A DNA stretch of 64,000 nt, taken from Stenotrophomonas maltophilia. GTDB taxonomy: Bacteria; Pseudomonadota; Gammaproteobacteria; Xanthomonadales; Xanthomonadaceae. The notes under the pieces are model-generated. The model was not told where the DNA came from, searched no databases, and saw only the letters and a program-made list of their open reading frames with translations. Positions within the stretch are counted from its first letter, which is position 1, and each line of letters begins with the position of its first letter. The stretch spans positions 1 to 64,000 of the forward strand of contig NZ_NIVS01000017.1 of the NCBI RefSeq assembly GCF_002205165.1, in the 5' to 3' direction. The position numbers and the translations under genes were made by a program. This document shows positions 42,516-52,295 of this stretch, one piece after another.

Positions 42516-44021
42516 TCAGCGCTTTCCGCCGAAAATGCCGCCGAGCAGGCCACGTACGATCTGGTTGCCCAGCTTGGTGCCGACGGTGCGCGTGGTCTGC
42601 TTGGCCATGGTTTCAATCATGCCCTGGCGGCGCTTGGTGCCGAAGATCGCGTCCTTGATGCTCTGGCCGAAGCCGCCCTCCTGCGCCTCATCCTGCTGGC
42701 GGGTGCGCGCTTTCGGTGCATCGGCCTGCTCGACCGTTTTCTGTGCGCGCTGCGCCAGCAGTTCCGCAGCGGATTCGCGGTTGATCGCGGTGTCGTAGCG
42801 GGTGCCGACCGGGCTGCCGGCGCGCACCTGCGCACGTTCGGCCTCGGTGATGGCGCCCATCCGGCAGCGCGGCGGTGCGATCAGGGTCTGCTGCACGGGC
42901 GAGGGGATCCCCTTGTCCTGCAGCGTGGAGACCAGCGCTTCACCGGTACCCAGCTTGGCCAGCGTGGCAGCCACATCCAGTTTCGGATTGGGCACGAAGG
43001 TTTCGGCGGCGACCTTCACGGCCTTCTGGTCGCGCGGGGTGAAAGCGCGCAGCGCGTGCTGCACGCGGTTGCCAAGCTGGCCGAGGATGTTGGCCGGTAC
43101 GTCATCCGGGAACTGCGAGCAGAAGTACACGCCTACGCCCTTGGAGCGGATCAGCCGGACCACCTGCTCGATGCGCTGCGCCAACGCGGGCGGTGCGTCA
43201 TCGAACAGCAGGTGCGCCTCGTCGAAGATGAAGACCAGCTTGGGCTTCTCCAGGTCGCCCACTTCCGGCAGCGTTTCGAACAGCTCCGAGAGCAGCCACA
43301 GCAGGAAGGTCGAATACAGGCGCGGCTTGAGCACCAGCTGGTCGGCGGCGAGGATGCCGATCACGCCACGGCCATCGTGGTTGACCCGCATGATGTCGGC
43401 CAGGTCCAGCGCAGGCTCGCCGAAGAACGCTTCGCCGCCGTCCTGCGACAGGCGCAGCAGTGAGCGCTGGATCGCGGCGACCGTCTGTGCGCTGACCAGG
43501 CCGTACTCGGTGGAGATGTCCTTGCGCTCTTCGGCGACCAGGGCGAGCAGGGCGCGCAGATCATCCAGGTCGAGCAGCAGCAGGCCGCGGTCGTCGGCGA
43601 GCTTGAACACGATGTCCAGCACACCGGCCTGGGTGTCGTTGAGTTCCAGAATGCGGGCCAGCAGGGTCGGGCCCATCTCACTGACCGTGGTGCGTACCGG
43701 GTGGCCGAGCTTGCCGTACAGATCCCAGAAAACGGTCGGGCTGGCAGCGGGGGCGTAGTCGGTCACGCCGATGTCGGTCGCGCGCTGCAGCAGCGCGTCG
43801 GTGCCCGCACCGGGCACAGCCAGGCCGGACACGTCACCCTTCACATCGGCCAGGAACACCGGTACGCCGATCCGCGAGAAGCCCTCGGCCAGTGTCATCA
43901 GGGTGACGGTCTTGCCGGTGCCGGTCGCGCCGGCCACCAGGCCGTGGCGGTTGCCCAGCCGCGGCAACAGGGTGACGGGGATAGCGTCGGTGATGCCTTT
44001 GCCGAGCAGAATCGGATCCAT
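42516..44021 (-). CDS. HerA-like/DUF853 ATPase
   Basis: A 501-residue P-loop ATPase of the HerA-FtsK superfamily. Walker A is GATGTGKT (residues 31-38), Walker B is KLVFIFDEAHLLFD near residue 262, and an arginine-finger-like segment IEQVVRLIRSKGVGVYF follows. The C-terminus has a basic, Gly-rich tail ending IVRGLLGGIFGGKR that could bind membrane or nucleic acid. Proteins of this DUF853 group are common in proteobacteria but the substrate is uncertain; DNA translocation is the usual guess. The ATG two codons inside the longer frame is chosen because GAG lies seven bases upstream and the earlier codon is TTG. Confidence 0.88.
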   Translation of the reverse strand: MDPILLGKGITDAIPVTLLPRLGNRHGLVAGATGTGKTVTLMTLAEGFSRIGVPVFLADVKGDVSGLAVPGAGTDALLQRATDIGVTDYAPAASPTVFWDLYGKLGHPVRTTVSEMGPTLLARILELNDTQAGVLDIVFKLADDRGLLLLDLDDLRALLALVAEERKDISTEYGLVSAQTVAAIQRSLLRLSQDGGEAFFGEPALDLADIMRVNHDGRGVIGILAADQLVLKPRLYSTFLLWLLSELFETLPEVGDLEKPKLVFIFDEAHLLFDDAPPALAQRIEQVVRLIRSKGVGVYFCSQFPDDVPANILGQLGNRVQHALRAFTPRDQKAVKVAAETFVPNPKLDVAATLAKLGTGEALVSTLQDKGIPSPVQQTLIAPPRCRMGAITEAERAQVRAGSPVGTRYDTAINRESAAELLAQRAQKTVEQADAPKARTRQQDEAQEGGFGQSIKDAIFGTKRRQGMIETMAKQTTRTVGTKLGNQIVRGLLGGIFGGKR

Positions 44022-44142
44022 GGTCAACTCGCAGTGTGAATAGGCGGGATTCTAAACGTCGGCACTGGCCGGCCGGCTGACGGGTTGCCCCGATGCAAGC
44101 GGCGCGGCTACTCTGCCCCATCGTTCGCACACAGTGCCAAAA

Positions 44143-45747
44143 ATGCCCGTTCCTGTCTTGCTTGTCCGTGGTTGGCCGTTGCTGGCGGTCGCCGCGATGC
44201 TGTCGTTCGTCCCCGAGGCCCATGCCCAGCGCGTCTCCGCCCGCGACAAGGCCAAGGTGGAAGCGCTCGATCAGCGCATGACAGCGGCCGAGAAGCGCTA
44301 CAACGCGGCGCTGGTGCTGGTGAACAACGCCGACCCCAAGGGCACCAGCGAGGCCGACGCCGCGCTGGAGGACATGGAAGATGTGATCAGCGCCTGTGTG
44401 GCCCAGAAGGGCTGCCAGGTCAGCAACCTGCTGCCGACCTACAAGCGCCTGCTCAAGAGCAATGCCGACAGCCAGCAGGACAGCGAGGACGGCACGGCCA
44501 TCGCCGATGGCACGCTGCTGGAAGCCGACCCGGACCACGTCGGCCCATTGGCTGCCGACGTGCCCGAAGCGGCCCGCGCCGCGGCGCTGCTCAATGACAA
44601 GCGGCACGCCTTCGACACCATGGTCGAGTACAACCCGGCCGTGCAGGCGGGCATCCGCCGCTGGCTGACCGACATGCGCCCGGCGCTGCTCACCAGCTAC
44701 GAGAACTACCAGAACCTGCGGGCGGTGATGTGGCCGGAGTGGGAAAAACGCGGCCTGCCCGAAGCACTGCTGTTCGGCATCATGGCCAAGGAATCCAACG
44801 GGCGCGTCCATGCCTCCTCGCGCGCCGGCGCCGCCGGGCTGATGCAGTTCATGCCGGCCACCGGCCGCCGTTTCGGGCTCGGCCCGGATGGCACCGGGTT
44901 CGACACGCGTTTCGATGCACGCAGTGCCGCCGAAGCCAGCGCGACCTACCTCAACGAACGCATGCGCGAGCTCAACAACAGCGTCGAGCTGTCGCTGGCC
45001 GGTTACAACGGCGGTGAGGGCCGGGCGATCCGCGTGTTCCGCCAATACCCGGACCAGAGCTTCTGGACCGACAGCGTCTACAACCAGTTCCCGGGCGAAA
45101 CCAAGGACTACGTGCCGATGGTGATCGCCGCGGCGTGGATCTATCTGCACCCGCAGCAGTACGGCGTGGAGTTCCCGAAGATCAGCGCGCAGCCGGCCAC
45201 CATCCGCCTGGCCAAGTCGACCACGATCTACGAGCTGACCATCTGCCTGGGCAGCGCCGGCACCCGTGACGGCTACATGCGCGCGCTGCGCAACCTCAAC
45301 CCGCGCTATGAGGCCGACGGCTGGATTCCGGCCGGCACCCTCATCAACGCGACCACCCGCATTGCCGGGCTGTACAACCGCTTCTGTGTCAGCGGCCCGC
45401 GCGCCGATCTGGCCCGCACCCTGATCACCGCCGACCTCAATGCGGCGATCGTGCGGCCTACGACGGTCAGCTATACCGGCAACGTGGCGGTGGGCAGCGT
45501 GGTCCCGGTTGCCCAGGCCCAGGCCATGCCGGCGGTGACTCCGGCCGCGCCCGTCGCCGTCCCGGCCGCCAAGCCCAAGGCCAAGCCGGCCCGCAGTTAC
45601 AAGGTCGGCAAGGGCGAGACCCTCGGCAAGATCGCCGCCCGGTTCCAGTGCGACGTGCCGACCCTGGCCCGGGCCAACGGCCTCAAGGCGCCGGCGTATT
45701 CGCTCAGGCAGGGCCAGAGCATCAAGCTGCAGGGCTGCGACAAGTAA
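44143..45747 (+). CDS. MltD-like lytic transglycosylase with LysM
   Basis: A 534-residue exported peptidoglycan lytic enzyme. The signal peptide ends VPEAHAQR. The SLT domain contains the catalytic Glu in IMAKESNGR (about residue 215), AGLMQFMPATGRRFG, and ELSLAGYNGGEGRAIRVF, the standard soluble-lytic-transglycosylase motifs. A proline/alanine linker leads to a single C-terminal LysM domain (SYKVGKGETLGKIAARF ... SLRQGQSIKLQG) for glycan binding. The N-terminal 130 residues form an unfamiliar region with a Cys pair (SACVAQKGC). E. coli MltD has two LysM units; only one is seen here. The ATG is preferred over an in-frame GTG three codons earlier. Confidence 0.9.
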   Translation: MPVPVLLVRGWPLLAVAAMLSFVPEAHAQRVSARDKAKVEALDQRMTAAEKRYNAALVLVNNADPKGTSEADAALEDMEDVISACVAQKGCQVSNLLPTYKRLLKSNADSQQDSEDGTAIADGTLLEADPDHVGPLAADVPEAARAAALLNDKRHAFDTMVEYNPAVQAGIRRWLTDMRPALLTSYENYQNLRAVMWPEWEKRGLPEALLFGIMAKESNGRVHASSRAGAAGLMQFMPATGRRFGLGPDGTGFDTRFDARSAAEASATYLNERMRELNNSVELSLAGYNGGEGRAIRVFRQYPDQSFWTDSVYNQFPGETKDYVPMVIAAAWIYLHPQQYGVEFPKISAQPATIRLAKSTTIYELTICLGSAGTRDGYMRALRNLNPRYEADGWIPAGTLINATTRIAGLYNRFCVSGPRADLARTLITADLNAAIVRPTTVSYTGNVAVGSVVPVAQAQAMPAVTPAAPVAVPAAKPKAKPARSYKVGKGETLGKIAARFQCDVPTLARANGLKAPAYSLRQGQSIKLQGCDK

Positions 45748-45861
45748 GCCATAACCGGGTAGGCTCGCCGGCATCACGCCTGCGGCCGCCCGGCCCAGCA
45801 CATCCATCGCAGCGTCGGCCAGGTGCCGGCGCTCACCGCAACACGCATACAGGACAGCCAG

Positions 45862-46203
45862 ATGGATATCACCGCGATCAACGAGATGTTCGCCAACATC
45901 CGTGAAAACACCGATTGGGACCTCAACGGCCCGATGCTGTGGGGCTACTTCTTCGTCAACACGACCCCGGAGCCGCTGCACGGCCTGGGCGATAAGCTGG
46001 TCGAACGGGGGTACACCCTGGTGGAAGTGTTCGAGCCGGACCTGGAAGAAGGCGAGGCCCCGTACCACGTGCTGCACGTGGAGCGCGCCGAGGTCCACAC
46101 CGAAGCCTCGCTGGATGCCCGCAACCATGAGCTGCAGGCGCTGGCCGAAGCGAACGGCGTGGAAGACTACGACGGCATGGACGTCGGCCCGGTCGAGATC
46201 TGA
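45862..46203 (+). CDS. rraB: RraB-family ribonuclease E regulator
   Basis: A 113-residue acidic cytoplasmic protein. The sequence INEMFANIRENTDWDLNGPMLWGYFF and the later LGDKLVERGYTLVEVF (each shown only in part) match the RraB/DUF695-like family that binds RNase E and alters degradosome activity. The acid-rich character and the C-terminal EDYDGMDVGPVE also fit. The start is the only sensible ATG and lies 114 bp after the transglycosylase gene. A strong terminator follows. Physical effect on RNase E is known from E. coli and assumed here. Confidence 0.85.
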   Translation: MDITAINEMFANIRENTDWDLNGPMLWGYFFVNTTPEPLHGLGDKLVERGYTLVEVFEPDLEEGEAPYHVLHVERAEVHTEASLDARNHELQALAEANGVEDYDGMDVGPVEI

Positions 46204-46237
46204 TCGGCCGGACCTGATCGGTCCGAGCAGAACAAAG

Positions 46238-46268
46238 AAACGCCCCGGGAAGCCGGGGCGTTTTTTTT
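46238..46268. terminator. intrinsic terminator between rraB and psd
   Basis: Stem AAACGCCCCGG-GAAG-CCGGGGCGTTT followed by eight T on the plus strand. The minus strand has a T-rich run as well, so it can serve both convergent genes. Confidence 0.93.
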
Positions 46269-46302
46269 GTGGGCGGCGATCACGGGGTCGAACCCACTGC
46301 GG

Positions 46303-47145
46303 TTACTTCAGGGTGGCCAGCGCCTGGCCCAGCTGCACCGCATGCTCGGCATCCAGATGCGGCGCGAACTCGGCCACACCCGGCGGCAGCAGTACGATCA
46401 CGGTCGAGCCGTAATTGAAGCGCGCCATCTCCGCGAAGCGTTCCAGGGTGATGCCCTTGCCGCGGTAATCCTTGCGCGTGATCGTATCGCCGTAGGCCGG
46501 AATCTCCTCGCCGCCCCACACCGTCTCCACACCGGAGACCAGCAGCGCCCCGACCATCACCGAGACCATCGGGCCGAAATCGGTATCGAAGTGGCAGACC
46601 AGGCGCTCGTTGCGGGCGAACAGCCCCGGCACCTTGTTCACCGCGGCCGGGCCAACACTGAACAACCGCCCCGGCACATGCACGGTCTCGCGCAGCGTGC
46701 CGGTCCACGGCATGTGCACGCGGTGGTAATCCTTCGGCGAGAGATACACGGTGGCGAACAGGCCGTGGTGGAACACCTCCGCATCCTTGGCATCACCCAG
46801 CAGCTCGGCGGCGGTGAAGGACTGCCCCTTGGCCTGGAAGATGCGGCCGTCTTCGATCTTGCCCAGCTGGCTGATCCGGCCATCGGCCGGCATCACCAGC
46901 GTGCGCGGATCGGCATCTGCCACGCGCGCGCCCGGCTTCAACGCGCGGGTGAAGAACTGGTTGAAGGTCGGGTAGCTGCGCGGGTCCGGGTTGGCGGCTT
47001 CGGCCAGATTCACGCCGAACTTGGCGGTCACGGTATCGATCAGCCAGCGCGAGACCCGCGGGTTGCTGGAGTACGCCAGTCTGCGCGCCAGGGACGACAG
47101 CAGGCGGTGGGGCAGGGCGTAGCTCAGCGTGGTCATCAAACTCAT
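46303..47145 (-). CDS. psd: phosphatidylserine decarboxylase
   Basis: A 280-residue membrane-associated proenzyme that makes phosphatidylethanolamine. It self-cleaves at the Gly-Ser of FNYGST (residues 246-247), creating the pyruvoyl cofactor on the small C-terminal chain; the usual LGST reads YGST here. The triad is completed by Asp in MPADGRI and His144 in [23 protein letters not shown] sequence near residue 61 is standard. Its start overlaps the stop of the SCO gene (ATGA), so the pair is translationally coupled, an unusual partnership with no clear logic. Confidence 0.96.
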   Translation of the reverse strand: MSLMTTLSYALPHRLLSSLARRLAYSSNPRVSRWLIDTVTAKFGVNLAEAANPDPRSYPTFNQFFTRALKPGARVADADPRTLVMPADGRISQLGKIEDGRIFQAKGQSFTAAELLGDAKDAEVFHHGLFATVYLSPKDYHRVHMPWTGTLRETVHVPGRLFSVGPAAVNKVPGLFARNERLVCHFDTDFGPMVSVMVGALLVSGVETVWGGEEIPAYGDTITRKDYRGKGITLERFAEMARFNYGSTVIVLLPPGVAEFAPHLDAEHAVQLGQALATLK

Positions 47146-47792
47146 GGGGCGGATTTCTCGGTCAGCAGGTGCAGGTCGCGGGCGATCGCCTGCGCTTGGA
47201 AAGGAGGGCGGATCAGGCCGGCCAGGCGGCCTTCCGGGTCCAGCACGGCCAGGCTGGCCGAGTGTTCGAGGGTGTAATCCTCGGGATTTTCATCGAACTG
47301 CTTGCCCGGCACCTTCTGGAACACGAAGCCCAGCGAGGTGGCGAACCGTTCCAGCGAGGGCACGTCGGCCGTCGCCGCCAGCGTGTCCTTGTGGAACGCA
47401 TGCACGTACTCGCCCAGCCGCGCCGGGGTGTCGCGCTCGGGATCGACCGAAATGAAGACCAGCCGCGGGCGCAGCGTCTCGGGCAGGGCTTCCCACTGTT
47501 TCTGGGCCTGGGCCAGATCGGCCAGCGTGGTCGGGCAGACGTCCGGGCAGAAGGTGAAGCCCAGGAACACCAGGGTCCAATGGCCCTTCAGCTCGCCGGG
47601 GATCAGGCGGGTGCCGTCGGACTGGCTCAGATTGAAATCCGGCAGCGGACGCGGCTGCGGATAGAACGTGATCGACTCGGTGGCAGGGCGGTCACCGCCC
47701 GGTTTGGGCGCAAAGACCTTCTGCGCCACGACCAGGCCCAGCCCGGCGGCCAGGGCGATCAGCAGGATGATGCCGACATTGCGATTGAACAT
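47142..47792 (-). CDS. SCO1/SenC family copper protein
   Basis: A 216-residue protein with one N-terminal membrane anchor ([19 protein letters not shown]) and a periplasmic thioredoxin-like domain. Copper ligands are Cys82 and Cys86 in TFCPDVCPT and His177 in [12 protein letters not shown] proteins deliver copper to the CuA site of cytochrome c oxidase or handle redox stress. [19 protein letters not shown] and [11 protein letters not shown] are diagnostic. The ATG is preceded by GGGGCCC. Oxidase genes are not in this window. Confidence 0.94.
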   Translation of the reverse strand: MFNRNVGIILLIALAAGLGLVVAQKVFAPKPGGDRPATESITFYPQPRPLPDFNLSQSDGTRLIPGELKGHWTLVFLGFTFCPDVCPTTLADLAQAQKQWEALPETLRPRLVFISVDPERDTPARLGEYVHAFHKDTLAATADVPSLERFATSLGFVFQKVPGKQFDENPEDYTLEHSASLAVLDPEGRLAGLIRPPFQAQAIARDLHLLTEKSAP

Positions 47793-47905
47793 AAGGGCCC
47801 CGTCCCGGAAGTGGCCACCATGATAGAGGGATGCGGGCGGTGGCGTCCCATGCGGCAGCCGCACCCGTTTCGACTGCAACGGATGCCCCGGCTCGCCCCA
47901 GCGCC

Positions 47906-47911
47906 TATAAT
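47906..47911 (+). promoter_or_regulatory. probable -10 element of prmB
   Basis: TATAAT, 29 bases before the prmB start, in GCGCCTATAATCGGGG. A -35 at the right distance is not obvious. Confidence 0.5.
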
Positions 47912-47939
47912 CGGGGGCCACATTGCCTGTTGCCCCGCC

Positions 47940-48869
47940 ATGACCGCCGAAACGGCCGCCGAACTTCACACGATCATCGACCTGATCCGCTACGGCACCA
48001 GCCGTTTCAACGCCGCCGGGCTGACCTTCGGGCACAGCTACGACAACGCCCTGGACGAAGCGACCCAGCTCGTCCTGCACAGCCTGCACCTCCCGCACGA
48101 TCTCGGCCCCGCTTATGGCCAGGCGCGCCTGCTGCAGGACGAAAAGGTCCGCGTGCTCGAGCTTTTCCAGCGCCGCATCGACGAGCGCATCCCGGCCGCG
48201 TACCTCACCGGTGAGGCCTGGTTCGCCGGCCTGAGCTTCAAGAGCGACAAGCGCGCCCTGGTGCCGCGCTCGCCGATCGCCGAACTGATCGAGTGCGGCT
48301 TCGAGCCGTGGCTGGCCGGCCGCGATGTCCATCGTGCCCTCGACCTGTGCACCGGCTCGGGCTGCATCGCCATCGCCATGGGCCACTACTACCCGAACTG
48401 GGAAGTGGACGGCGTCGACCTCAGCGACGAAGCCCTGTCGCTGGCCGAAGAGAACAAGGAACGGCTGCAGACGCACAACGTCACCCTGCTCAAGTCCGAC
48501 CTGTTCAACGGCCTGACCGGCCGTCATTACGACCTGATCGTCACCAATCCCCCGTACGTCACCAACGATGAGACCGATGCCCTGCCGCAGGAATACTCCT
48601 ACGAGCCGGAAATGGGCCTGCGTGCCGGCGACGACGGTCTGGACCTGGTGCTGAAGATCCTGCGCGACGCTCCGCTGCACCTGAGCGAGGACGGCCTGCT
48701 GATCTGTGAAGTGGGCGAGTCCGAACAGCACCTGTACAAGCTGCTGCCGGAAGTGGATTTCCGCTGGGTCGAGTTCAAGGTCGGCCAGATGGGCATCTTC
48801 GCCGTCGAGTGCCGCGAACTGATCGCGCACAGCGCCCGCATCACCGAACTGGCAGCGCAGCGGCCGTGA
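47940..48869 (+). CDS. prmB: ribosomal protein L3 glutamine methyltransferase
   Basis: A 309-residue SAM-dependent enzyme that methylates a glutamine of ribosomal protein L3. The SAM motif is [13 protein letters not shown], and the substrate-binding NPPY motif is [12 protein letters not shown]. The segment [15 protein letters not shown] and [10 protein letters not shown] separate PrmB from the release-factor enzyme PrmC. The length is close to E. coli PrmB (310). The gene is directly followed by aroC, whose GTG overlaps the TGA here; prmB-aroC is a common gene pair in gammaproteobacteria. Confidence 0.96.
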   Translation: MTAETAAELHTIIDLIRYGTSRFNAAGLTFGHSYDNALDEATQLVLHSLHLPHDLGPAYGQARLLQDEKVRVLELFQRRIDERIPAAYLTGEAWFAGLSFKSDKRALVPRSPIAELIECGFEPWLAGRDVHRALDLCTGSGCIAIAMGHYYPNWEVDGVDLSDEALSLAEENKERLQTHNVTLLKSDLFNGLTGRHYDLIVTNPPYVTNDETDALPQEYSYEPEMGLRAGDDGLDLVLKILRDAPLHLSEDGLLICEVGESEQHLYKLLPEVDFRWVEFKVGQMGIFAVECRELIAHSARITELAAQRP

Positions 48870-49969
48870 GTTCCAACAGCTTCGGCAAACTGCTGACCGT
48901 CACCACCTTCGGCGAATCGCACGGTCCGGCGATCGGCTGCGTGGTGGACGGCTGTCCGCCGGGGCTGGAGATCAGCGCCGACGAATTCGCCCACGACCTG
49001 CAGCGGCGGGCGACCGGCAAGAGCCGGCACACCTCCGCGCGGCGCGAAGCCGATGAGATCGAGATCCTGTCCGGTGTCTACGAAGGCCGTACCACCGGTA
49101 CCCCGATCGGGCTGCTGATCCGCAATACCGACCAGCGCAGCAAGGATTACACCAACATCGCCCAGCAGTTCCGCCCGGGCCATGCCGACTACAGCTACTG
49201 GCAGAAGTACGGCATCCGCGACCCGCGCGGTGGCGGTCGCTCGTCCGCGCGCGAAACCACCATGCGCGTGGCCGCCGGCGTCATCGCCAAGAAGTGGCTG
49301 CTGCAGCGCCATGGCGTCACGGTGCGTGGCTATCTATCGCAGCTGGGCGAGATCACCCCGACCGGTTTTGACTGGTCGGCGGTGGAAGACAATCCGTTCT
49401 TCTGGCCGGTCGCCGATCAGGTGCCTGCGCTGGAGAGCTACATGGATGCGCTGCGCAAGTCCGGTGATTCGGTCGGTGCGCGCGTCAACGTGGTCGCTGA
49501 CGGCGTGCCGCCGGGCTGGGGCGAGCCGATCTACGGCAAGCTCGATGGCGATCTGGCAGCCGCGCTGATGAGCATCAACGCGGTCAAGGGCGTGGAGATC
49601 GGCGATGGCTTTGCCAGCGCCGCGCAGAAGGGCACCGAGCACCGTGACCTGCTCACCCCGCAGGGCTTTGCCAGCAACCATGCCGGCGGCATCCTCGGGG
49701 GCATCTCCACCGGCCAGCAGGTCACCGCCTCGATCGTGCTCAAGCCGACCTCCAGCCTGCGCCTGCCCGGTGCCACGGTGGATGCCAGCGGTGCCTCGGT
49801 TGAGGTGATCACCACCGGTCGCCACGATCCGTGCGTGGGCATCCGCGCCACGCCGATCGCCGAGGCGATGATGGCGCTGGTGCTGATGGACCAGGCGCTG
49901 CGCCACCGCGCGCAGTGTGGCGATGTCGGCGAGATCACCCCGCGCATCCCCGGCACGATCGATGGCTGA
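48866..49969 (+). CDS. aroC: chorismate synthase
   Basis: A 367-residue enzyme that forms chorismate from EPSP with reduced flavin, the last shared step of aromatic synthesis. Motifs are [16 protein letters not shown] at the N-terminus, [20 protein letters not shown] in the middle and [17 protein letters not shown] near the end, covering the three family signatures. The GTG start overlaps the prmB stop. The next gene begins inside its last codons, so prmB, aroC and the dehydrogenase gene form one unit. Confidence 0.97.
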   Translation: MSSNSFGKLLTVTTFGESHGPAIGCVVDGCPPGLEISADEFAHDLQRRATGKSRHTSARREADEIEILSGVYEGRTTGTPIGLLIRNTDQRSKDYTNIAQQFRPGHADYSYWQKYGIRDPRGGGRSSARETTMRVAAGVIAKKWLLQRHGVTVRGYLSQLGEITPTGFDWSAVEDNPFFWPVADQVPALESYMDALRKSGDSVGARVNVVADGVPPGWGEPIYGKLDGDLAAALMSINAVKGVEIGDGFASAAQKGTEHRDLLTPQGFASNHAGGILGGISTGQQVTASIVLKPTSSLRLPGATVDASGASVEVITTGRHDPCVGIRATPIAEAMMALVLMDQALRHRAQCGDVGEITPRIPGTIDG

Positions 49970-51017
49970 CCCGCGCCCCAAGGTCTGGGTCAGCCAGCCC
50001 CTGTTCGACGATGTCGTCGAACAGCTCGGGCAGCATTTCGACCTGACCATGACCGGCGATGTCACCCGCTATACGCCGCAGAGGCTGGCCGAGCAGTTGG
50101 CTGGCGTCGATGGCGCGCTGATCACCCTCAATGAGCGCATCGGTGCGGCGGAAATCGCCAACGCGCCCCAACTGCGCGCGATCGCCAACGTCGGGGTGGG
50201 CTACAACAACCTGGATATCGACGCGCTCAGCGCCGCCGGCATCCTGGCCAGCAACACCCCGGATGTCCTGACCGAAACCACGGCCGATCTCGGCTTCGCG
50301 CTGCTGATGGCCACCGCACGCCGCATCACCGAATCCGAGCGCTGGCTGCGGGATGGTCACTGGGGCCAGTGGTCGTTCCAGACCATGCTCGGTGCGGACA
50401 TCCACGGCAGCACGCTGGGCATCCTCGGCATGGGCCGCATTGGCCAGGGCATCGCCCGCCGCGGTGCGCACGGCTTCGGCATGCGCGTGCTGTACCACAA
50501 CCGCTCGCGGCTGCCCGAGGCCACCGAGGCCGAGGTCGGCGCGCAGTATGTGGACCTGGATACGCTGCTGGCGCAGGTTGATCACCTCGTTCTGGTGCTG
50601 CCGTACAACGCCTCCTCCCATCACATCATCGATGCTGCCGCGCTGGCGAAGATGAAGCCGACCGCCACGCTGATCAACATCGCCCGTGGCGGCATCGTGG
50701 ATGAGCTGGCGCTCGCCGATGCCCTGGCCAACGGTCGCCTGGCCGCGGCCGGGCTGGACGTGTTCGAAGGTGAGCCCACGGTGCGCCCGGAACTGCTCGC
50801 CCTGCACAACATCGTGCTGACGCCGCATATCGGCAGTGCCAGCCAGGCCACGCGCCGGGCGATGGTGCAACTGGCCGTGGACAACCTCACCGCCGCACTG
50901 GGGCAGGGCCCGGATGCCGGCCATCCGCCGAGTGCGATCAACGCCGACGCGGTCGCTGCCGTGAAAACCGGCGGCGCGACCGTGGGCGGCAAAAAAATCG
51001 ACGACGCAAAACGATAG
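49962..51017 (+). CDS. D-2-hydroxyacid dehydrogenase (GhrB-like)
   Basis: A 351-residue NAD(P)-dependent enzyme of the 2-hydroxyacid family, most like glyoxylate/hydroxypyruvate reductase B. The Rossmann motif is [16 protein letters not shown]. The catalytic Arg is in [10 protein letters not shown], Glu in DVFEGEP and His in [15 protein letters not shown] after the second strand suggests NADPH preference. A 30-residue polar tail ending KKIDDAKR is longer than usual. The ATG lies inside the aroC stop region, giving an eight-base overlap. The physiological substrate may be glyoxylate, hydroxypyruvate or 2-ketogluconate. Confidence 0.92.
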   Translation: MADPRPKVWVSQPLFDDVVEQLGQHFDLTMTGDVTRYTPQRLAEQLAGVDGALITLNERIGAAEIANAPQLRAIANVGVGYNNLDIDALSAAGILASNTPDVLTETTADLGFALLMATARRITESERWLRDGHWGQWSFQTMLGADIHGSTLGILGMGRIGQGIARRGAHGFGMRVLYHNRSRLPEATEAEVGAQYVDLDTLLAQVDHLVLVLPYNASSHHIIDAAALAKMKPTATLINIARGGIVDELALADALANGRLAAAGLDVFEGEPTVRPELLALHNIVLTPHIGSASQATRRAMVQLAVDNLTAALGQGPDAGHPPSAINADAVAAVKTGGATVGGKKIDDAKR

Positions 51018-51053
51018 GGAACCGCGCTGGCCAACAGGCGAGGTTCCCGAACC

Positions 51054-51164
51054 GGTAGGTACCGACCGATGGTCGGCACATATCTCCAAGGCACGGCAGG
51101 TACCGATCGTTGGTCGGTACATATCCCCAACGCACGTTACGTATCGGCCACAGGTCGGTACACC
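51054..51164 (+). repeat. tandem array of three SMAG-like palindromes, 41-bp period
   Basis: Palindromes starting at 51059, 51100 and 51141 recur at exactly 41 bp. Arms are GTACCGACC/GGTCGGCAC, GTACCGATC/GGTCGGTAC and GTATCGGCC/GGTCGGTAC, each with a three-base loop. A GTAG head precedes the first. Spacer CATATC(T/C)CCAA is shared by units one and two. The array fills the 164-bp gap before asd and the last unit decays into its leader. Confidence 0.8.
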
Positions 51165-51181
51165 CAACACGAGGTTCCCCC

Positions 51182-52207
<1,026 letters not shown>

Positions 52208-52282
52208 TCGCGCGGTGGTGGGGGGCATGGGGCTGCCGCCGACCACCCGCATTGAAACATCGCCGATCACGGGGGGAGCCGT

Positions 52283-52288
52283 TATATT
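52283..52288 (+). promoter_or_regulatory. probable -10 element of fimV
   Basis: TATATT eight bases before the fimV start codon. The spacing to the ATG is very short, so a leaderless or near-leaderless transcript would result if it is used. Confidence 0.35.
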
Positions 52289-52295
52289 GGCCGCC

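Noticed and set aside
46275-46300. GGGGTCGAACCCA resembles a tRNA T-arm near the end of rraB
   Set aside because: No acceptor stem, D-arm or anticodon arm can be folded around it, and it overlaps the end region of psd.
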